Assembly: GCF_010093535.1 (NCBI RefSeq)
Contig: NW_022985172.1
Coordinates: forward strand, 857,756-921,755
Direction of reading: 5' to 3'
Source: Lindgomyces ingoldianus
Taxonomy: Eukaryota > Ascomycota > Dothideomycetes > Pleosporales > Lindgomycetaceae
DNA length: 64,000 nucleotides
Of the stretch, positions 10,460-22,939 are shown piece after piece; position 1 is the stretch's first letter; every line of letters starts with the position of its first letter. The notes beneath the pieces are model-generated. The model was not told where the DNA came from. It ran no database searches and saw nothing but the letters and a program-made list of their open reading frames with translations. The translations under genes were made by a program, and so were the position numbers.

Positions 10460-13420
10460 ATGAACGAAATGCATCACTCTCCGATCCATGACGGTCACGA
10501 GTCCAGCGAGGATCCGGACCATGTGTCGTCGCCCGACGTCGACGAGCCCGGGAATGACACGGCATGGAATCTGGACGGAGCCGTTGATGAGGCTGCAGAC
10601 ACCCATCATACTAGCCTCTTCTCGCCAGGGGTAGCAACGGTCGTATCGGAAATGTCACCTAACTCTTCGCGTCCGCTCGCTGTGCTGGCCAGCTCCTCGG
10701 CCATGATGAAGCGGACCGCCCGACTAAAGGTCTTGGACGAGCAGCCGACGACGGCTGCCCAGATAAACACAGGCATCGAGAGGGCACAGAAGGACGCCGA
10801 CGACCCCACCACACCCGTCGACAGCAAGAAATCGACTGCGCGCGGTAGAGACTACACGACACTCACTTTGAGTCGATTGTTTGCCGGCGATGCGACCTTG
10901 CCCAGCTCACGAACGCCGTCGTACAACCAGGCAGCGGGGCCATTGTACTTGCGATGTCAGTCCCCGCTTCCAACCCGAAGACCTCAAGAGTGCAGGTGAT
11001 GGAAAGTGCTGACCACTGTACCCGCAGCATCCGAGGCCGTATCCCTCCCCGACCACCTCTACATGCGCGGCCTGCTTGAAGGACGCCATTCGGACATCAC
11101 AGTCATCGCCTTTGGCCAGCGCTATGCCCTACACCGCTTGATCTTGGACCGGGCCCCCTTCTTCACCACGGCCTTGTCGGAGCCATGGATAGAGAGCCAG
11201 TCCAAAGAGGTGGCGCTGCATCCCGAGGAAATTGACACCAGCATCACACGGGCTGCATTCGAGCTTGCAATAAAAAAACTGTACGGATGTGACATTGCCA
11301 AAGAAGGTGATACCGAGGCCATCGGCCTGTTCGCCACCGGCTGTTGGCTCGAGATGCAGGACATGATCGACGCATCCATAGAGTCTATCCTTCGCCAGAT
11401 GAGTCTGGAGACGCTTTCGCCCCTCATCAGGCTGGTCACAACAAACTACTACGGACGCCCCGGGGACCGCATCCTAGCATCAGCCAAATCCATGCTGCAT
11501 CGCAATGGCTGGGAGATGCCCCTGCGGTATTGGGACGGCATCCCGGGCGACATCATCCGGGAGATTGTTGCAGGTGATGGCTTTTTCGTCAACAGCGAGT
11601 GGGACCGGTGGGTGCTCGCTAAGCGTCTCCTTGACCGACGGCTTCGGGAAGCGGCCATCGACGCCGAGCTGATGGAACCCGGCCAAAGACCCACCCCGAA
11701 AGCACCCGATTCCATGGGCCTTATGGCCCTTCGATTCGACTCTGTCTACCGCCAGAACTTCTTAACAGTCAGCCAACCAATGCCCGATAGCCACGCTCGA
11801 TGGTTCGCTCTTTACACGAACCCAGATATTGAGCGCATCTTAGTCCTTCTCGATGAAGGCATTCACTACATTCACATGGAGTACGAGCAGCTAGACTTCA
11901 TCAGGGCCGCACGAGATGTATTTGGCTTGCTCGTCATGCCCGAGAGAGTAATTTCCAGCGCCTTATGGCAACAGCTGGCTCTACGGCAAAGGGTCTTGAA
12001 TGCAGACGAGAAGGACCAAGAGCTAGGCCTCAGCCAGATTATGCCAGAGCTAATGACAACGGTCACAATGACCAAAACTCAAGGCCGGGCATTCGCTAAC
12101 GGTGAGCGGAAGGCAAGCGTCTACACTCCTGACAAAGAATCCGAGATGGAGTCTGGCAGCTGGGATGGAAACGGCAAGCCTCGCAAGTTCTGGATTCCTA
12201 GCACCGACTGTAACATTGTGCTTGGTAACGGTGCTGAACCAGTGGTCACAACCTCGAATTCCTTCCAGCGTCACGCAAATCGCCTGTCGGCCACGATACA
12301 ACCAGAGGATGCCCAGTGGGCGACGGACTTCGCATCTACTCCATCAACCATCGCCAATCCGAACACGCGCGCCGATCATCCGGCGAGGCCAGTGTCCGCA
12401 AGCGGAAGCAATGCCGGCCAGCCAAAGCCGATGGCTTACACCGAATTCCCTCCTTTCCGATTCTCTGCTGAATTCCCAAACCCGCGCTTTCTAAAGGAAA
12501 AGAAGAGAGTGTACTCACGCACTGTGTCATACGCAGGCTCACTATGGAATATCTACATTCAAAAGGTTCGCTCAGCCAAGAACGTTCAATTGGGAGTCTA
12601 CCTGCACCGCGCTAAGGAGCGTGAGATAGACGAGACCACCCCTAGCAGCACCCTTAGCCAACGAAACGTGGGTTCTGTTGACGAGCGAATTGGGCAGCTT
12701 GAGAGAGAAATGTTACTCCGCAGCGAACGACGCGAGCGTCGACGCAGCAGTCGTGTTCCGACCACCGACCAAACAGGTGAGGAGGATACAAGTGGGAGCG
12801 GGGGCGACGTAGATGCAACTCTCGTTTCAACAGGTTTGCGGAACCCTCTCTTCACGACCAGCAGTCTCGGTCGGCGTCGAAAGGCAGACCGATTTCCTCG
12901 ACCTGCTAGCAACGTAATCCATAACTTCTCTTCCTCGCCCCAGTTTCAACACTTCCAATCCCTATCTACATCGCCCCCAGCGGATTTGGGAGTGGTTGAA
13001 TCTCCACCTTACCACTTAGCCCTACTGTCTCCATCCGAGCATCCCTCCGACGACTCGGATGACGAAGGACCAGAAACCGCATACCCAAACCCCAGCCTCT
13101 CTTTCCCGGTGCCCCGAAAGTCCCGCGCGGCCATCGCAACTCTCTCTCCCTATGTCGATGGTCGTCCGACGATCAAAACGTACTTCAAGATTTACAGCCC
13201 TTCAAAAGGCGGCAGGATGCTAAGTATTTACGAGAGCGCCCCCGACCGCTTCAACTTCAGTCAAAGCTGGGGATGGAAAAGCAGCACGTTAATGTTAGAT
13301 GAGATTGTATTGAATGGAAATGGGAGTGAAGAGACGGCGATGGGGGAGGGGGAGGGAGCTGCGAGGAGAAAACTTGGGGATGGGAAGTTGAGATTTATGG
13401 TCGTTATCGGGAATTTATGA
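10460..13420 (+). CDS. BTB/POZ-domain protein with a C-terminal MATH-like region (2 exons)
   Basis: Exons 10460-10955 and 11028-13420 give 962 residues. Residues 1-165 are Ser/Asp/Pro-rich and probably disordered. Residues ~179-283 form a BTB fold (LLEGRHSDITV, YALHRLILDRAPFF, EAIGLFATGCWLEM), typical of adaptors that dimerise or bind cullin-3. A conserved-looking helical part follows (NYYGRPGDRIL, MPLRYWDGIPGDIIREI). Residues ~636-693 and ~878-955 (SLWNIYIQKV, LGVYLHRA; TYFKIYSP, SQSWGWKSS, GKLRFMVVI) resemble the strands of a MATH/TRAF domain, separated by ~185 low-complexity residues. The homologous family in Pezizomycotina is known to me only as BTB proteins; target unknown. Intact, unmutated by RIP. 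Confidence 0.85.
10956..11027 (+). other. Intron of the BTB gene, 72 nt
   Basis: Donor GTCAGT, branch-like GCTGAC at 11009-11014, acceptor CGCAG ending at 11027. This is the combination that keeps the frame: T+CA gives Ser166, joining the exon-1 frame to the BTB frame, which is otherwise closed upstream by a TGA at 10997. The donor is chosen by phase and consensus. Another donor (GTACTT at 10945) would shift the frame. Confidence 0.8.
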
Positions 13421-14270
13421 GTGGAGCCATCAGGCAGTTGTATGACGAGGTAGTTGTACCATACGGGGCACTGAGGGGTTGCCAACGACAGAGGCTACAT
13501 GCTTGGGTTTTCCTTGATACCTAAGTGGATTGCTGGTGTGATCTTGGGACATGCACAGGGATCATCAACGTAGACATAAGATCTAGACTAGGGAGCAATC
13601 TTTCCCACGGACAGATTACATCATGAAATCATGAATTACGAAATGCTTCCTGTTAGCAGAAATTAGTCTCTTAACACCCTCTCTAACCGTAGGAAAGGTT
13701 TAAGAAGAGTAACTCTACCCTCGTGCTATTCCCTGGTTTGCAGTGACACGTTGAACAATCAACGCTTTGACAACAAGAACGCTTCTTCAACAATGATGGG
13801 CTCCGCAAATTCAGACTCCTAGCCTTGGGAGAGTTTCTAAGCGTAGTCGCGGTCGCAAATGTTTCGGATCCGATCCTACGAATGTTCCCTTTTTAGGAAA
13901 ACGTCACAATACTAGCGTACAATATGTGAGGCTCCCATCCCCATTAAGCATTGTCCTACGTGCTTCGAAGATCAACCTTTGGACAGAAGTGAACGTGTTC
14001 AGTCACGTGGCTCACATTCCAGGATCAGTGCTATTTAGATTGCCAAGGTCGGAAACCGGTGATGACGTAGGAGAAGGAATGCCTCAACACTAGGGACTAA
14101 TCTAGAAAAACTAGTCGAGATTAAGCATGCTTAGAAATTCTGCATTAATTTCAAATCTCCTAATTTAGATAACAGAGAGGAGTGTCATCTGCAATTAATT
14201 CGTGTGGGAAAACAGTATAGGATAATGTAACCTCAGATGAGCATCAGTTATAAGAGAAGTGATGTATTCT
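13421..14270. other. Single-copy intergenic DNA, no gene seen
   Basis: GC-balanced DNA downstream of the BTB gene without RIP signature. It contains the presumed 3' UTR. No long reading frame, tRNA or repeat could be recognised. It passes into AT-rich repeat DNA at about 14270, the right edge of the gene island. Confidence 0.55.
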
Positions 14271-14515
14271 AGACTAAGTATCTAAAAAGCTAACGTATTA
14301 TACAAGCAAGCAGTCTACACAAGCGAACAGTCTACTTTAATTAACAATGCATCTACTAGTTAACTTTTAATACACAAATAAAGAAGTTTAAATACTTTTA
14401 GCCTTTTAAGTAATTTTAAAAGGCTACATTTTTAAGCATTTAAACTATAATAGTAACTTATAAAGTCTTTAAAACTATATATTTAAAAATTTTGTAACAA
14501 CTAGCTATCTAGGTA
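14271..14515. other. AT-rich boundary sequence
   Basis: Abrupt shift to AT-rich, stop-dense sequence marking the island edge. Nothing recognisable. Confidence 0.4.
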
Positions 14516-14891
14516 TGTCCTAGACCGACATAGCCTAGCCTAGACCGCACTAGGCAGTCTCGGACAACTCCCGACCTGTGCCGTTAACCCCGTACTTTCT
14601 AGAGAACGCCTACCTCGCCTAAAACTAGGCATCCTAGAAAGGTAATACTTTAAACTTAGCCTACAGCATACTAGATTTGTTGCTACTAGCGCTGCTATAC
14701 CTAGCTCTCTAAAGAAGTATATAGCTAGTTGTCGCGTAAGAGAGCCCATGGTCCTGGTGTCGCACCTGTGTTTCGGACGAGCAGCCTGAGACACTTGGCG
14801 CCGGAGCTCCCACTACATAGGCAGGCTCCCTATGAGCCTCTCATAGTCAATAGACTTGCTCCTCATTGCTCCCTGATCAGCGGTTGCGACA
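14516..14891. repeat. Possible solo LTR (tgtcctagac...tgcgaca)
   Basis: A 376-bp block of GC-richer DNA within AT-rich flanks starts TGTC and ends GACA, as LTRs often do. The flanking pentamers (aggta / ctagt) do not match, and no second copy is in the window. The call therefore rests on termini and base composition only. Confidence 0.35.
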
Positions 14892-15030
14892 CTAGTTATA
14901 AAAACTCTCTTTAAATAGCAAAAATTACTTTAGAGATTAAGTAAGTACTAGTTATACTTTTATGTTATAGTTACACCTTTGTTAGTTAACACACTTTTTA
15001 ATTTTAAAGTGTATACTCTATTTTTATAAT

Positions 15031-15334
15031 AAAATACTACCACAGTTCATAAATGATCTGTAAAAGCAAAGCTTGCTTAGAGCAATAGTTAGCACATTAA
15101 GGTAGGTGTAAGGCGGGATGTCCTAGAGCGGGATAGTATAGCCTCCCCTAGCCTGTTTAGAGGTCACATAACCTGTGCTTTGTATATAAGCATAAATCCT
15201 AATAAGCAAGGCTTAGTAGTAATTTATCTTTTTTATAATACACTTTTATTTTTCTTTAAAAGCTTGCTTTTAGTGCTATCTATGCTACCTACTATTCTAT
15301 CTTTATAGTAGGTTATTTAGGTTAAAAAATAGTT
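15031..15334. repeat. Repeat X, copy 1, containing solo LTR-D
   Basis: Positions 15031-15106 and 15308-15334 together match the uninterrupted sequence at 62336-62423 (cagttcataaatgatctg, aaagcaaagcttgcttag, ttatttaggtta). The interruptions at 15107 and 15335 are LTR insertions. The nature of repeat X itself is unknown. Confidence 0.75.
15107..15307 (+). repeat. Solo LTR-D (RIP-mutated copy), 201 bp
   Basis: Starts tgtaaggcgggatg, ends atctttata (CA mutated to TA). It is flanked by a perfect 5-bp TSD gtagg. It is the same length as the copy at 58795-58995 but carries many more C-to-T changes. The uninterrupted target is present at 62336-62423. Confidence 0.88.
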
Positions 15335-15623
15335 TATAATAATTTTTATAAATTATTATATCTTAGGTTACTTAAAACTTATTTAATAGGTTTTTATATT
15401 AGCTTTAACTATAACTTAACTTTATTCTTTATAGTTACTTTTATTTTTTTAAGTATTTAGTTACACCTTTTTTCTTAGCTAGCTTAGTAGTTTTCTAATA
15501 TCCTTTATATAAGGCCTATAGGTGTTAATAGCATTCCTAGGTTCTAAGTCCCTACGCACTTCTATATGCCTTTAAGTAGATTCCTACTGCATTTAGACCT
15601 ATTGTCTTGCCTGCGCTGTTACA
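15335..15623 (+). repeat. Solo LTR-C, 289 bp, TSD tagtt
   Basis: Starts tataataattttt (from TGTAATAAT) and ends tgcgctgttaca, matching LTR-C of the complete elements. The TSD tagtt is perfect on both sides. The copy of repeat X at 62336-62442 lacks this insertion. The 5' half is strongly RIP-mutated, the 3' half less so. Confidence 0.88.
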
Positions 15624-16438
15624 TAGTTGTAGCATAATGCTTAGCAAATTAGTATTAGACAGGTAATAGACACATAATAATAATATTTAACTAGTACATG
15701 TAAATAATTATAGCCTATAACTAAGTATAGCTAATACTAATCTCTAACACACTAATATAGCTAAAAAATATAAAATAAATATAGCTAACTATAATTTAAA
15801 TATATTTTATATAACATATACTAAAGTAAACTACATATAAATTAATATTAAAGTATACTTATATTAAGTATACTTTTTTGTAAAAAAAATATATATATAA
15901 AATATATAAACTAATAAAAAAAATTATAACTAACTAATTAGTGTGTTTTAAAAAAGATTTTACTTAACTTTATAGTTTATAAACTTAAATATATTAAGTA
16001 TAGTAAGCTTTACTAATAACTTACTTTATTTTTTATAATACTATAAAGATAGTAAAATTATTACTATTTATATACTTTTTTACTTATTACACTTTTTATA
16101 GCTATTTAATATAGGTTATTTTACTTTTTAAAAAAATATAAGCGCTTAGCTAAAAACTTTATACATAACTAAATTATATATTATAAAGTATACTTATAAG
16201 TAAAGTAATACTTAAAAGTAAATAATAGCTAGCTAATTTTTAGCTTTAATTAAGTTAGTAAAATTTCTTTTTTAAGAACTAAAGGTTTATATAAATTTAA
16301 GATTAGTTATTATCTAAATAAAAGTATTTAGATACGCTGTTAGGCGTTACATGTTATAGGCTTATGTTATAGTTATATATATAAACAGATAAATATTTCT
16401 TTATTTTGCACAGACTTAGAAGAAGAAGAATAATTAAC
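15624..16438. mobile_element. AT-rich DNA with a Fot-type transposase fragment (~15985-16230)
   Basis: A stretch around 16045-16190 (acactttttatagctattta, then ataagcgcttagctaa) matches internal transposase sequence of FotA/FotB (for example 43790-43930). No inverted termini were found, so it is a fragment. The remainder is AT-rich with nothing recognised. Confidence 0.55.
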
Positions 16439-16443
16439 ACTAG

Positions 16444-17065
16444 TGTTACAGCCAACAGTCAGACCGTAATAACCCAACTGGCTGTCCCACACAGCCCGAA
16501 CGACGTCGGATGGAAGGCGCTTAACCCCACGTTGGACGAATCACGTGACAGGACGGATGAGGAATGGCTCCGGCTTTTAGACAAAAGCCTCGCGGAATGC
16601 ACCGTCCAATAGAGACCTGAGCACTGCAGGCAATGCAGGCATTGCAGGTGGATGCAGGCAACGCATGCAACGCCTGCAACGCATGCAAGCGCATGCAAAC
16701 CCTATGTATATAGTCTTGATCACAACTATAGTTAGGAGGTTGTGATTACTATTAAGTCTATTTTATCCCCCCCCTATTCTATAGACTAAGAAGCTGTGCT
16801 ATTTAACCTAAAAAAGACACTGCTGCCTTGTATATCTTGCACTATATATACCTCTATTTCTATCCCTACAGATTAGGTTTACTAGCTCTCTATACAGCTG
16901 CTAGGTTAAACCACAAGCCTGCCTACCCTTTATCCTGCGCTACCCTATACTCTGCTTAACAGACTGTACACCTAATCTAGCTAAGTCCTACCCCTTTTAA
17001 TAACATATTATTATAGGCTAACGTACTCCTAAAAATACTGTTTTGCTAGAGTAAGGATTGTAACA
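16444..17065 (+). repeat. 5' LTR of gypsy-1, 622 bp
   Basis: The first ~270 bp keep CpA/CpG (for example cccgaacgacgtcggatgg), while the 3' half is mutated. A cluster of gcatgcaa-type direct repeats lies at about 16622-16700, presumably in U3. The end is gtaaggattgtaaca. Confidence 0.93.
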
Positions 17066-17114
17066 GTAATCACCACCCCTGCAAAGTATAGCTACTACCA
17101 CCTCAGACATCAGC

Positions 17115-20100
17115 ATGACAGGCGCTTCAGCCGCTGGCACTAGCTAGACCCCTACAGCAACTAAGGAAGCACAAAATTAGTAAATACTCTATCTCTAAAA
17201 TAAGCTTAAACAGCTTAAATAACACCTCTAGCTTTAAGCATAATAGAGACTTTTAAACATCTATTAAATCTAAGCTTTATAGCTAGAAGTAGCTAACTTT
17301 AGAAATATTACTTAAGAAAAAACTAGTATTAAGTTAAAAAAGACCCTACGCTTAGCCCCCTTTAAGGCATTTAATAGTTCTGCTAAAGACCTAAAACCTT
17401 TCTTTACTAAATGCTACCTTTACATGCAATATAATAAAGGCGCCTTTAGAATAGATAAAGAAATAATTTTTTAAATAAGCCTACACTTAAAAGAATTGCC
17501 TGCTATTTAGTTTTAACTCTATGCTAATAATTAAATAAACTATAAAATAACTAGTAAACCTTTACTACTAGAAATATAAAAAGTCTTTAATAATATTAAC
17601 TTATTTAAAGCAGCTCTAACTATAATCTATAGGCTAGTTAACAAAAAAAAAGAGTAGTTAACTAAATAGATACTCTCTAATAGGGTAACAGCTCTGTCTA
17701 ATAATACGCAGCCTGCTTTAGGGAATTGCTAGCTATCTGCAGATGGACAGACAAAAAAGCTGTAGGATAAATGTTCTATAAAGGACTTGCAGATACTATT
17801 AAGAATAAATTTACTTATAATAAAAAGCCTAAGAGCTTTAAGAATTATGTTAAAAAAGCACTTATTTATAATAAAAGACATGCTAAGTAATATAGTAAAA
17901 AAAAGAAAGGCTAGACAACTGTAAAACCTAACTAGTTTTAGAAAAAAAAAGAAGTTCTATAGACTAACACTAAACTTATAGACCTTAGTTACGCTAAACA
18001 TATGTGTAGCTTCTCTAAGAAAAAGAGCAGTACCTTTAGAAATATAAAGCCACCTTTAAACAAGGAATAAAAGAAATAGCTTAAAAAAAAGGCATGCCTT
18101 AATTATAAAAAAGTAGGTTACTTTTATTAAGAATGCCTAGACTCTAAATAACTAGAGAATAAAGATAGCAGCTTAACTATAAAAGCAATGCATATAGTAT
18201 AAGGTCTAACAGGACTAGAAATTCTAGAAAGACTAGACAAACGCCTCTGCTAGTAATGTAGAGATAACTACAAATCTAAAGAGTGCCTTATAGAATATTA
18301 GGAAGTTAAAGTATAAAATAACAATAAAGTCTTTAAGGCACTAAAATAAGCTGCTACCTATAAAGGATAGTAAGGCTACACCTAAGCTGTGACATATATT
18401 GTAAATGTTAAAAAAGGGAAAGAAAAGTTTCCTTTAAGGCAACTAATAACAGGAATCTCTGCTTAAGAGCTAAGATATAGATTTACCTATAAAGACTGCT
18501 AGAAGTGTAGCAACACACACTATTAAAAGAACTACAAAAAATTAATATATAAAGTACACATTAATAATAATGTTAAAACTTACAACATTTTAAGAGAAAT
18601 TACTAGAACACACTACATAGTTATAAACAGAGAAGAGCAGTAGAAAATGTTTAAGAAAATCCTTAATAAGGGAGAAGGCCCTAAATAGCAATGTACGCTA
18701 CTAATAACGCCTAAACTATGTTAAGAACAAGCTAACACGCCCCCCCCTGCGCTAGCTATTACCTGCAAAGACTTAGAAACCTAACAGAACAAAGGGTACT
18801 GCATTTCTTGTAGAAGCAAGTAACATAACAAGTTCTAATGCACCTATTAAAGCCACCTGTTACAAATTGTTAGAACTAAGGAATACCCTAGATAGACACA
18901 AGCCTAACTAATACTAATACTAAATAACCTTAAGGAATGCCCCTACACTTAGTACCTATGCAGCAACAAGTACTGCATTAAACACTGGCTAACTAAACAT
19001 AGGGCTGGCTAGTGGCCCTATAAAACACAAAGCACACCTAATAACAGCACACTTGCTAGCATAACATCTACCTGTGAAATGCCACACTGCCTTCATTGCA
19101 GAAACAGTACTAACTACAAACAAGAACTATAGACAGAATGCAATAATAAGTTAGCATGCATGTTTTATTATTTCTAATAAAGGGCACACTAACAAAACAA
19201 TTAAACGCTATACTATTATAAAATAGAAGATGCTTAATGCACTGTATTAGAATGCATAATACTAGAATATTAAGAATATAAAATGCAATTAGACTAGATT
19301 ATAGAATACAAAGACGCAGCTACAGCTGTTAAAGAAGACAATAAAATAGACTATAAAGAAACACCCTATAAAGTCTGCGTTCTTATTGCAGTAGGACAAG
19401 GACCTGGCTAAAGCCTAACAACTAAGATTATCCTTAGTTACTTAGGCTAGAAATAGGAAGGACTTGCTCTAATTAATAGTAGATGCACATTTACAGCAAT
19501 TAATTTAAGATAGGTTAACTAAGAAAACATACTCTTCTAAAGTAAAAAAAATCCTTTTAAAGTATCCCTAGCTAACGCCTTATTAATAGAATATAGAGTA
19601 GGATAAATCTAACTTAAAACAGAGAAACTTATTACTAAAGCAGAAGGCACAGAGGACTAGATATCCTTTAACATATTGCTACTAGAAGGCAAATACTAGG
19701 CAATATTAGGTTATAACTAGCTTTACAAACATAATTTTGCAATTAATTAGCAAACTATGTCCTTATCCTACTAAAATAACAAAGAAGCAGTGTGACTAGC
19801 GCTTTACAAGAAATCTAATTAAATAAACCTACAGAAGCTAAAAATGTTCCCCTGCTAGAAGCCTAAAGCTTAGGCTGTCTGCCTAATAAAGAAAGAACTA
19901 GAAGAAATCTCTTTTAAAAAATTTAAAAAAGAATAAGATCTTAACTAGATTAGAATCTACTAAATAGTTTAGAAAATAACTAAGATACCTAAAGAATATA
20001 GAGACTACAAAGACATGTTTAAAACCCTAGAGAACCTAGAAGAACTGCTGCTACATTAACCCTAGGACTACGCTATTAATCTTAAACTAAACCTATAACT

Positions 20101-22760
20101 AAAAACATATAAACTATAACTATTAATAAAAGCTTAAAAAGAAGCCCTGTAGGAATACATAGATAGGATGTTATCTTAAGGACACATTAGAGAAAGCAAC
20201 AGTCTAGTAGCATTAGCAGTAACCTTTACAAAGAAAAAGAATAGTAAGGTATAAGTGTGTTAAGACTATTAAACTCTAAATAATAATACTATAAAAGACT
20301 AATACCCTTTACTAATTATTTAGGACATTATAAATTAACTTAAAGGAACTAAACACTTTACTAAGTTTAATATCTAAGATAGATTTAATAAAATAAAAAT
20401 TAAAAAAAGACATAAATAAATAACAGCCTTTTAGACCCTAAAAGGACTATATAAACTTCTTATTATGCTATTTAGACTAACTAACGCACTAGTAACCTTC
20501 TAACAAGTTATTAACACAGCACTTAACCCCTACCTAGATATATTTATACTTGTATATCTAGACAATGTCCTAATATATACTAAAAAAGATAGAACAGACT
20601 ACATATCTAAAGTAAAACTTATACTTAACTAACTCTAACAGTACAGACTTTACCTATAATTAGAAAAATGCAAATTTAATGTATAAGAAACTAAATACCT
20701 AGGATTTATTATTAATAAAAAAAAGATAAAGATAGACTCTGCTAAAGTAAGCAAGGTATTAGACTAGCTAACACTAACTACTATAACAGAAATTAAAGGA
20801 TTTCTAGGCCTTACTAGCTATGTACAAAGAATAATTAAGGATTATTTAAAAATAGCTCTTCCCTTTACTAATGCTACCTTAAAAGAAAGAGCAACCTAGA
20901 AATTCTAATAGATAGTAGAAATAGAAAAGGCCTTTTAGAAATTAAAGCAAATAATAACAACCTACTCTGTTCTTAAGATGTACAACCCTACACTAGAAAC
21001 AAAAGTACACACTAATGCCTTATTAAAAGCAGAAGAAGCAGCACTTTTATAGAAATAAGAAAACAGTTAATAGCATCTAGTAGCCTATTACTTAGCAAAG
21101 TTTACGCTACTAGAGTAGAAATATACTATCCCTAACAAGGAACTAAAAGCTATAGTAAACGCATGTAGAAGCTAGAAAGTAGAACTTTAAGGCCTTAGTT
21201 AATAATTTATAATCTATACTAACTATGTAAACTTTATTACCTTCTTTACTACTAAAAAACTTTTACTAATGCATGTATAATAAGCTATAGAACTTGCTTA
21301 GTTTAACTTTGTTATTAAACATGTAGTAAAGAACAGCAACTAGCAAGCTAACGCTCTAAGTAGGCGCACAGACTATTTTAAGGTAAATAAACAGAACTTA
21401 GAGGAATTTATAATCTTTAAGAAAACCTCTAAAGGAATAGTCTATAGAGGGCTAAATCCTAAAGAACTACTGTGTTCCCTTATAATAGTTAAATAAAGAT
21501 AGAAGAACCTTATATAGGAATATTACAAAGCTCTAATGTTTAGACATCTAGGAATTAGGTCTCTACAGAAAAAAATTAAGATTGCTATACTCTACAAAAT
21601 ACCCTAATTAAAACACTTATGTACTAAAGTTTTATAGAAATGTAACACCTATAATAAAAATAACCCCTAACGCTACAAACTTTATAGATTGCTCTAATTA
21701 ATTACAGCGCCTAGTTAACTATAGACTATAATAACTATAGATTTTATTACTAGACTACCGCTGTTATAAGAACCTGGTACTAAAAGATTATGCAACATAA
21801 TTACACAAGTTATTAATAAGACTACTAAATTTATTTACTTATAGCTATTAAAAAAAACATTACAGCTAAAGAATTTATGTTTAAACTAAAAAAAAATGTC
21901 TTTACTACTTATAAATACTTTAAGACTATTATCTCTAACTATAATAAACTATTTACTAGCAAATTTTAGACAGCCTTAGTTAAGCACCTTAGAATTAATT
22001 ATAGACTCTCTACTGCCTACCACCTATAAATAGACAGATAAATAGAAAGAGTAAACGCAGAAGTTAAAAAACTCCTATAAAAATACGTCTTATATAAACA
22101 GACAGATTAGGCAAAATAGCTGCTAATAGCATAATTTGTTATTAATACCTTAGAATTAATAATAACTAAGGAAACGCTATATAAAGCTAATTTTAGATAC
22201 ACTCTATAATATAAACCCTATAGCTTACAACTAACTAATCCTCTAAAAGCTATAGACTGCACAACTAAACTTCTAGAACTATATTAGAAACTTACTAAAA
22301 AAGCTTAATTAGCTAAAGAGGCTATAGAAAAAATAGCAAACTAGAAAAAAAAATTAGCGCTAGAAATACACCTAAATAATTATATATATCTAAACATAAA
22401 AGATCTTAAGACACTACAACCTTCTAGAAAGTTAGCAGAAAAATATATAAGACTATACTAAGTAATATAAATGCGCTCTAGTATCTGCAAGCTTAAACTT
22501 CTAAAGAAAATGTAAATACACCCCTAGTTCTACATCTCTAAACTTAAGCTTACGCTAAAAACTATTCTACTTACAACTACTAGATAGAAAGAAGAAGAAA
22601 AAGAATATAAAGTAAAAAGAATTTTAGACTATAAAGAAAATAAGTACTTAGTAAAATAAAAAAAATAGCTTACTAGTAAAAACATGTAGAAGCCTCTTAA
22701 GAGCCTGTTAAACACTCCTTAGGCCCTTTACAAATACTTAGAGTCTCTTCTAAGCAAGAC
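17115..22760 (+). pseudogene. gypsy-1 gag-pol, degraded
   Basis: Gag appears to begin at ATG 17115. Zinc-knuckle-like motifs lie at 18095-18136, 18248-18286, 18497-18535 and 18800-18841. Protease-like ILLLEGKYQAILGYN is near 19675-19720. RT has YLDIFILVYLDNVLIYT at 20531-20581. RNase H is ~20990-21300. The integrase core has IDFITRLPL near 21737. A chromodomain-like ILDYKENKYLVK is at 22621 and onward. Knuckles, RT and integrase core share one frame, consistent with a single Gag-Pol. All stops are TAG/TAA, as expected from RIP at CAG/CAA/TGG. Non-functional. Confidence 0.9.
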
Positions 22761-22939
22761 TATTCTAGAGAAAGTTCCCTAAACTAAAAAGCACTATTAT
22801 TAGTTAAAACTGCAGCAGCATTGCCTAGCTACAATGTAGAAAGCCTACAACCCTTTAACATAGGTTAAAGAGAAAAAAGACCTACTACTTTTACCTTAAG
22901 CGCTTTAAGCTTATCTAGTAATAAGAGGTCTTTTTTTAA

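Noticed and set aside
11006..11027. Start of the BTB protein at 11006
   Set aside because: The codon is GTG and lies in the intron; splicing 10955 to 11028 gives a continuous protein from ATG 10460.
14540..14914. Short open frames in the GC-richer block
   Set aside because: Inside a probable solo LTR; no similarity to a protein family seen.
16406..16698. Short open frames on both strands in the gypsy-1 5' LTR
   Set aside because: Lie in LTR sequence with direct repeats; the same frames in the 3' LTR are altered.
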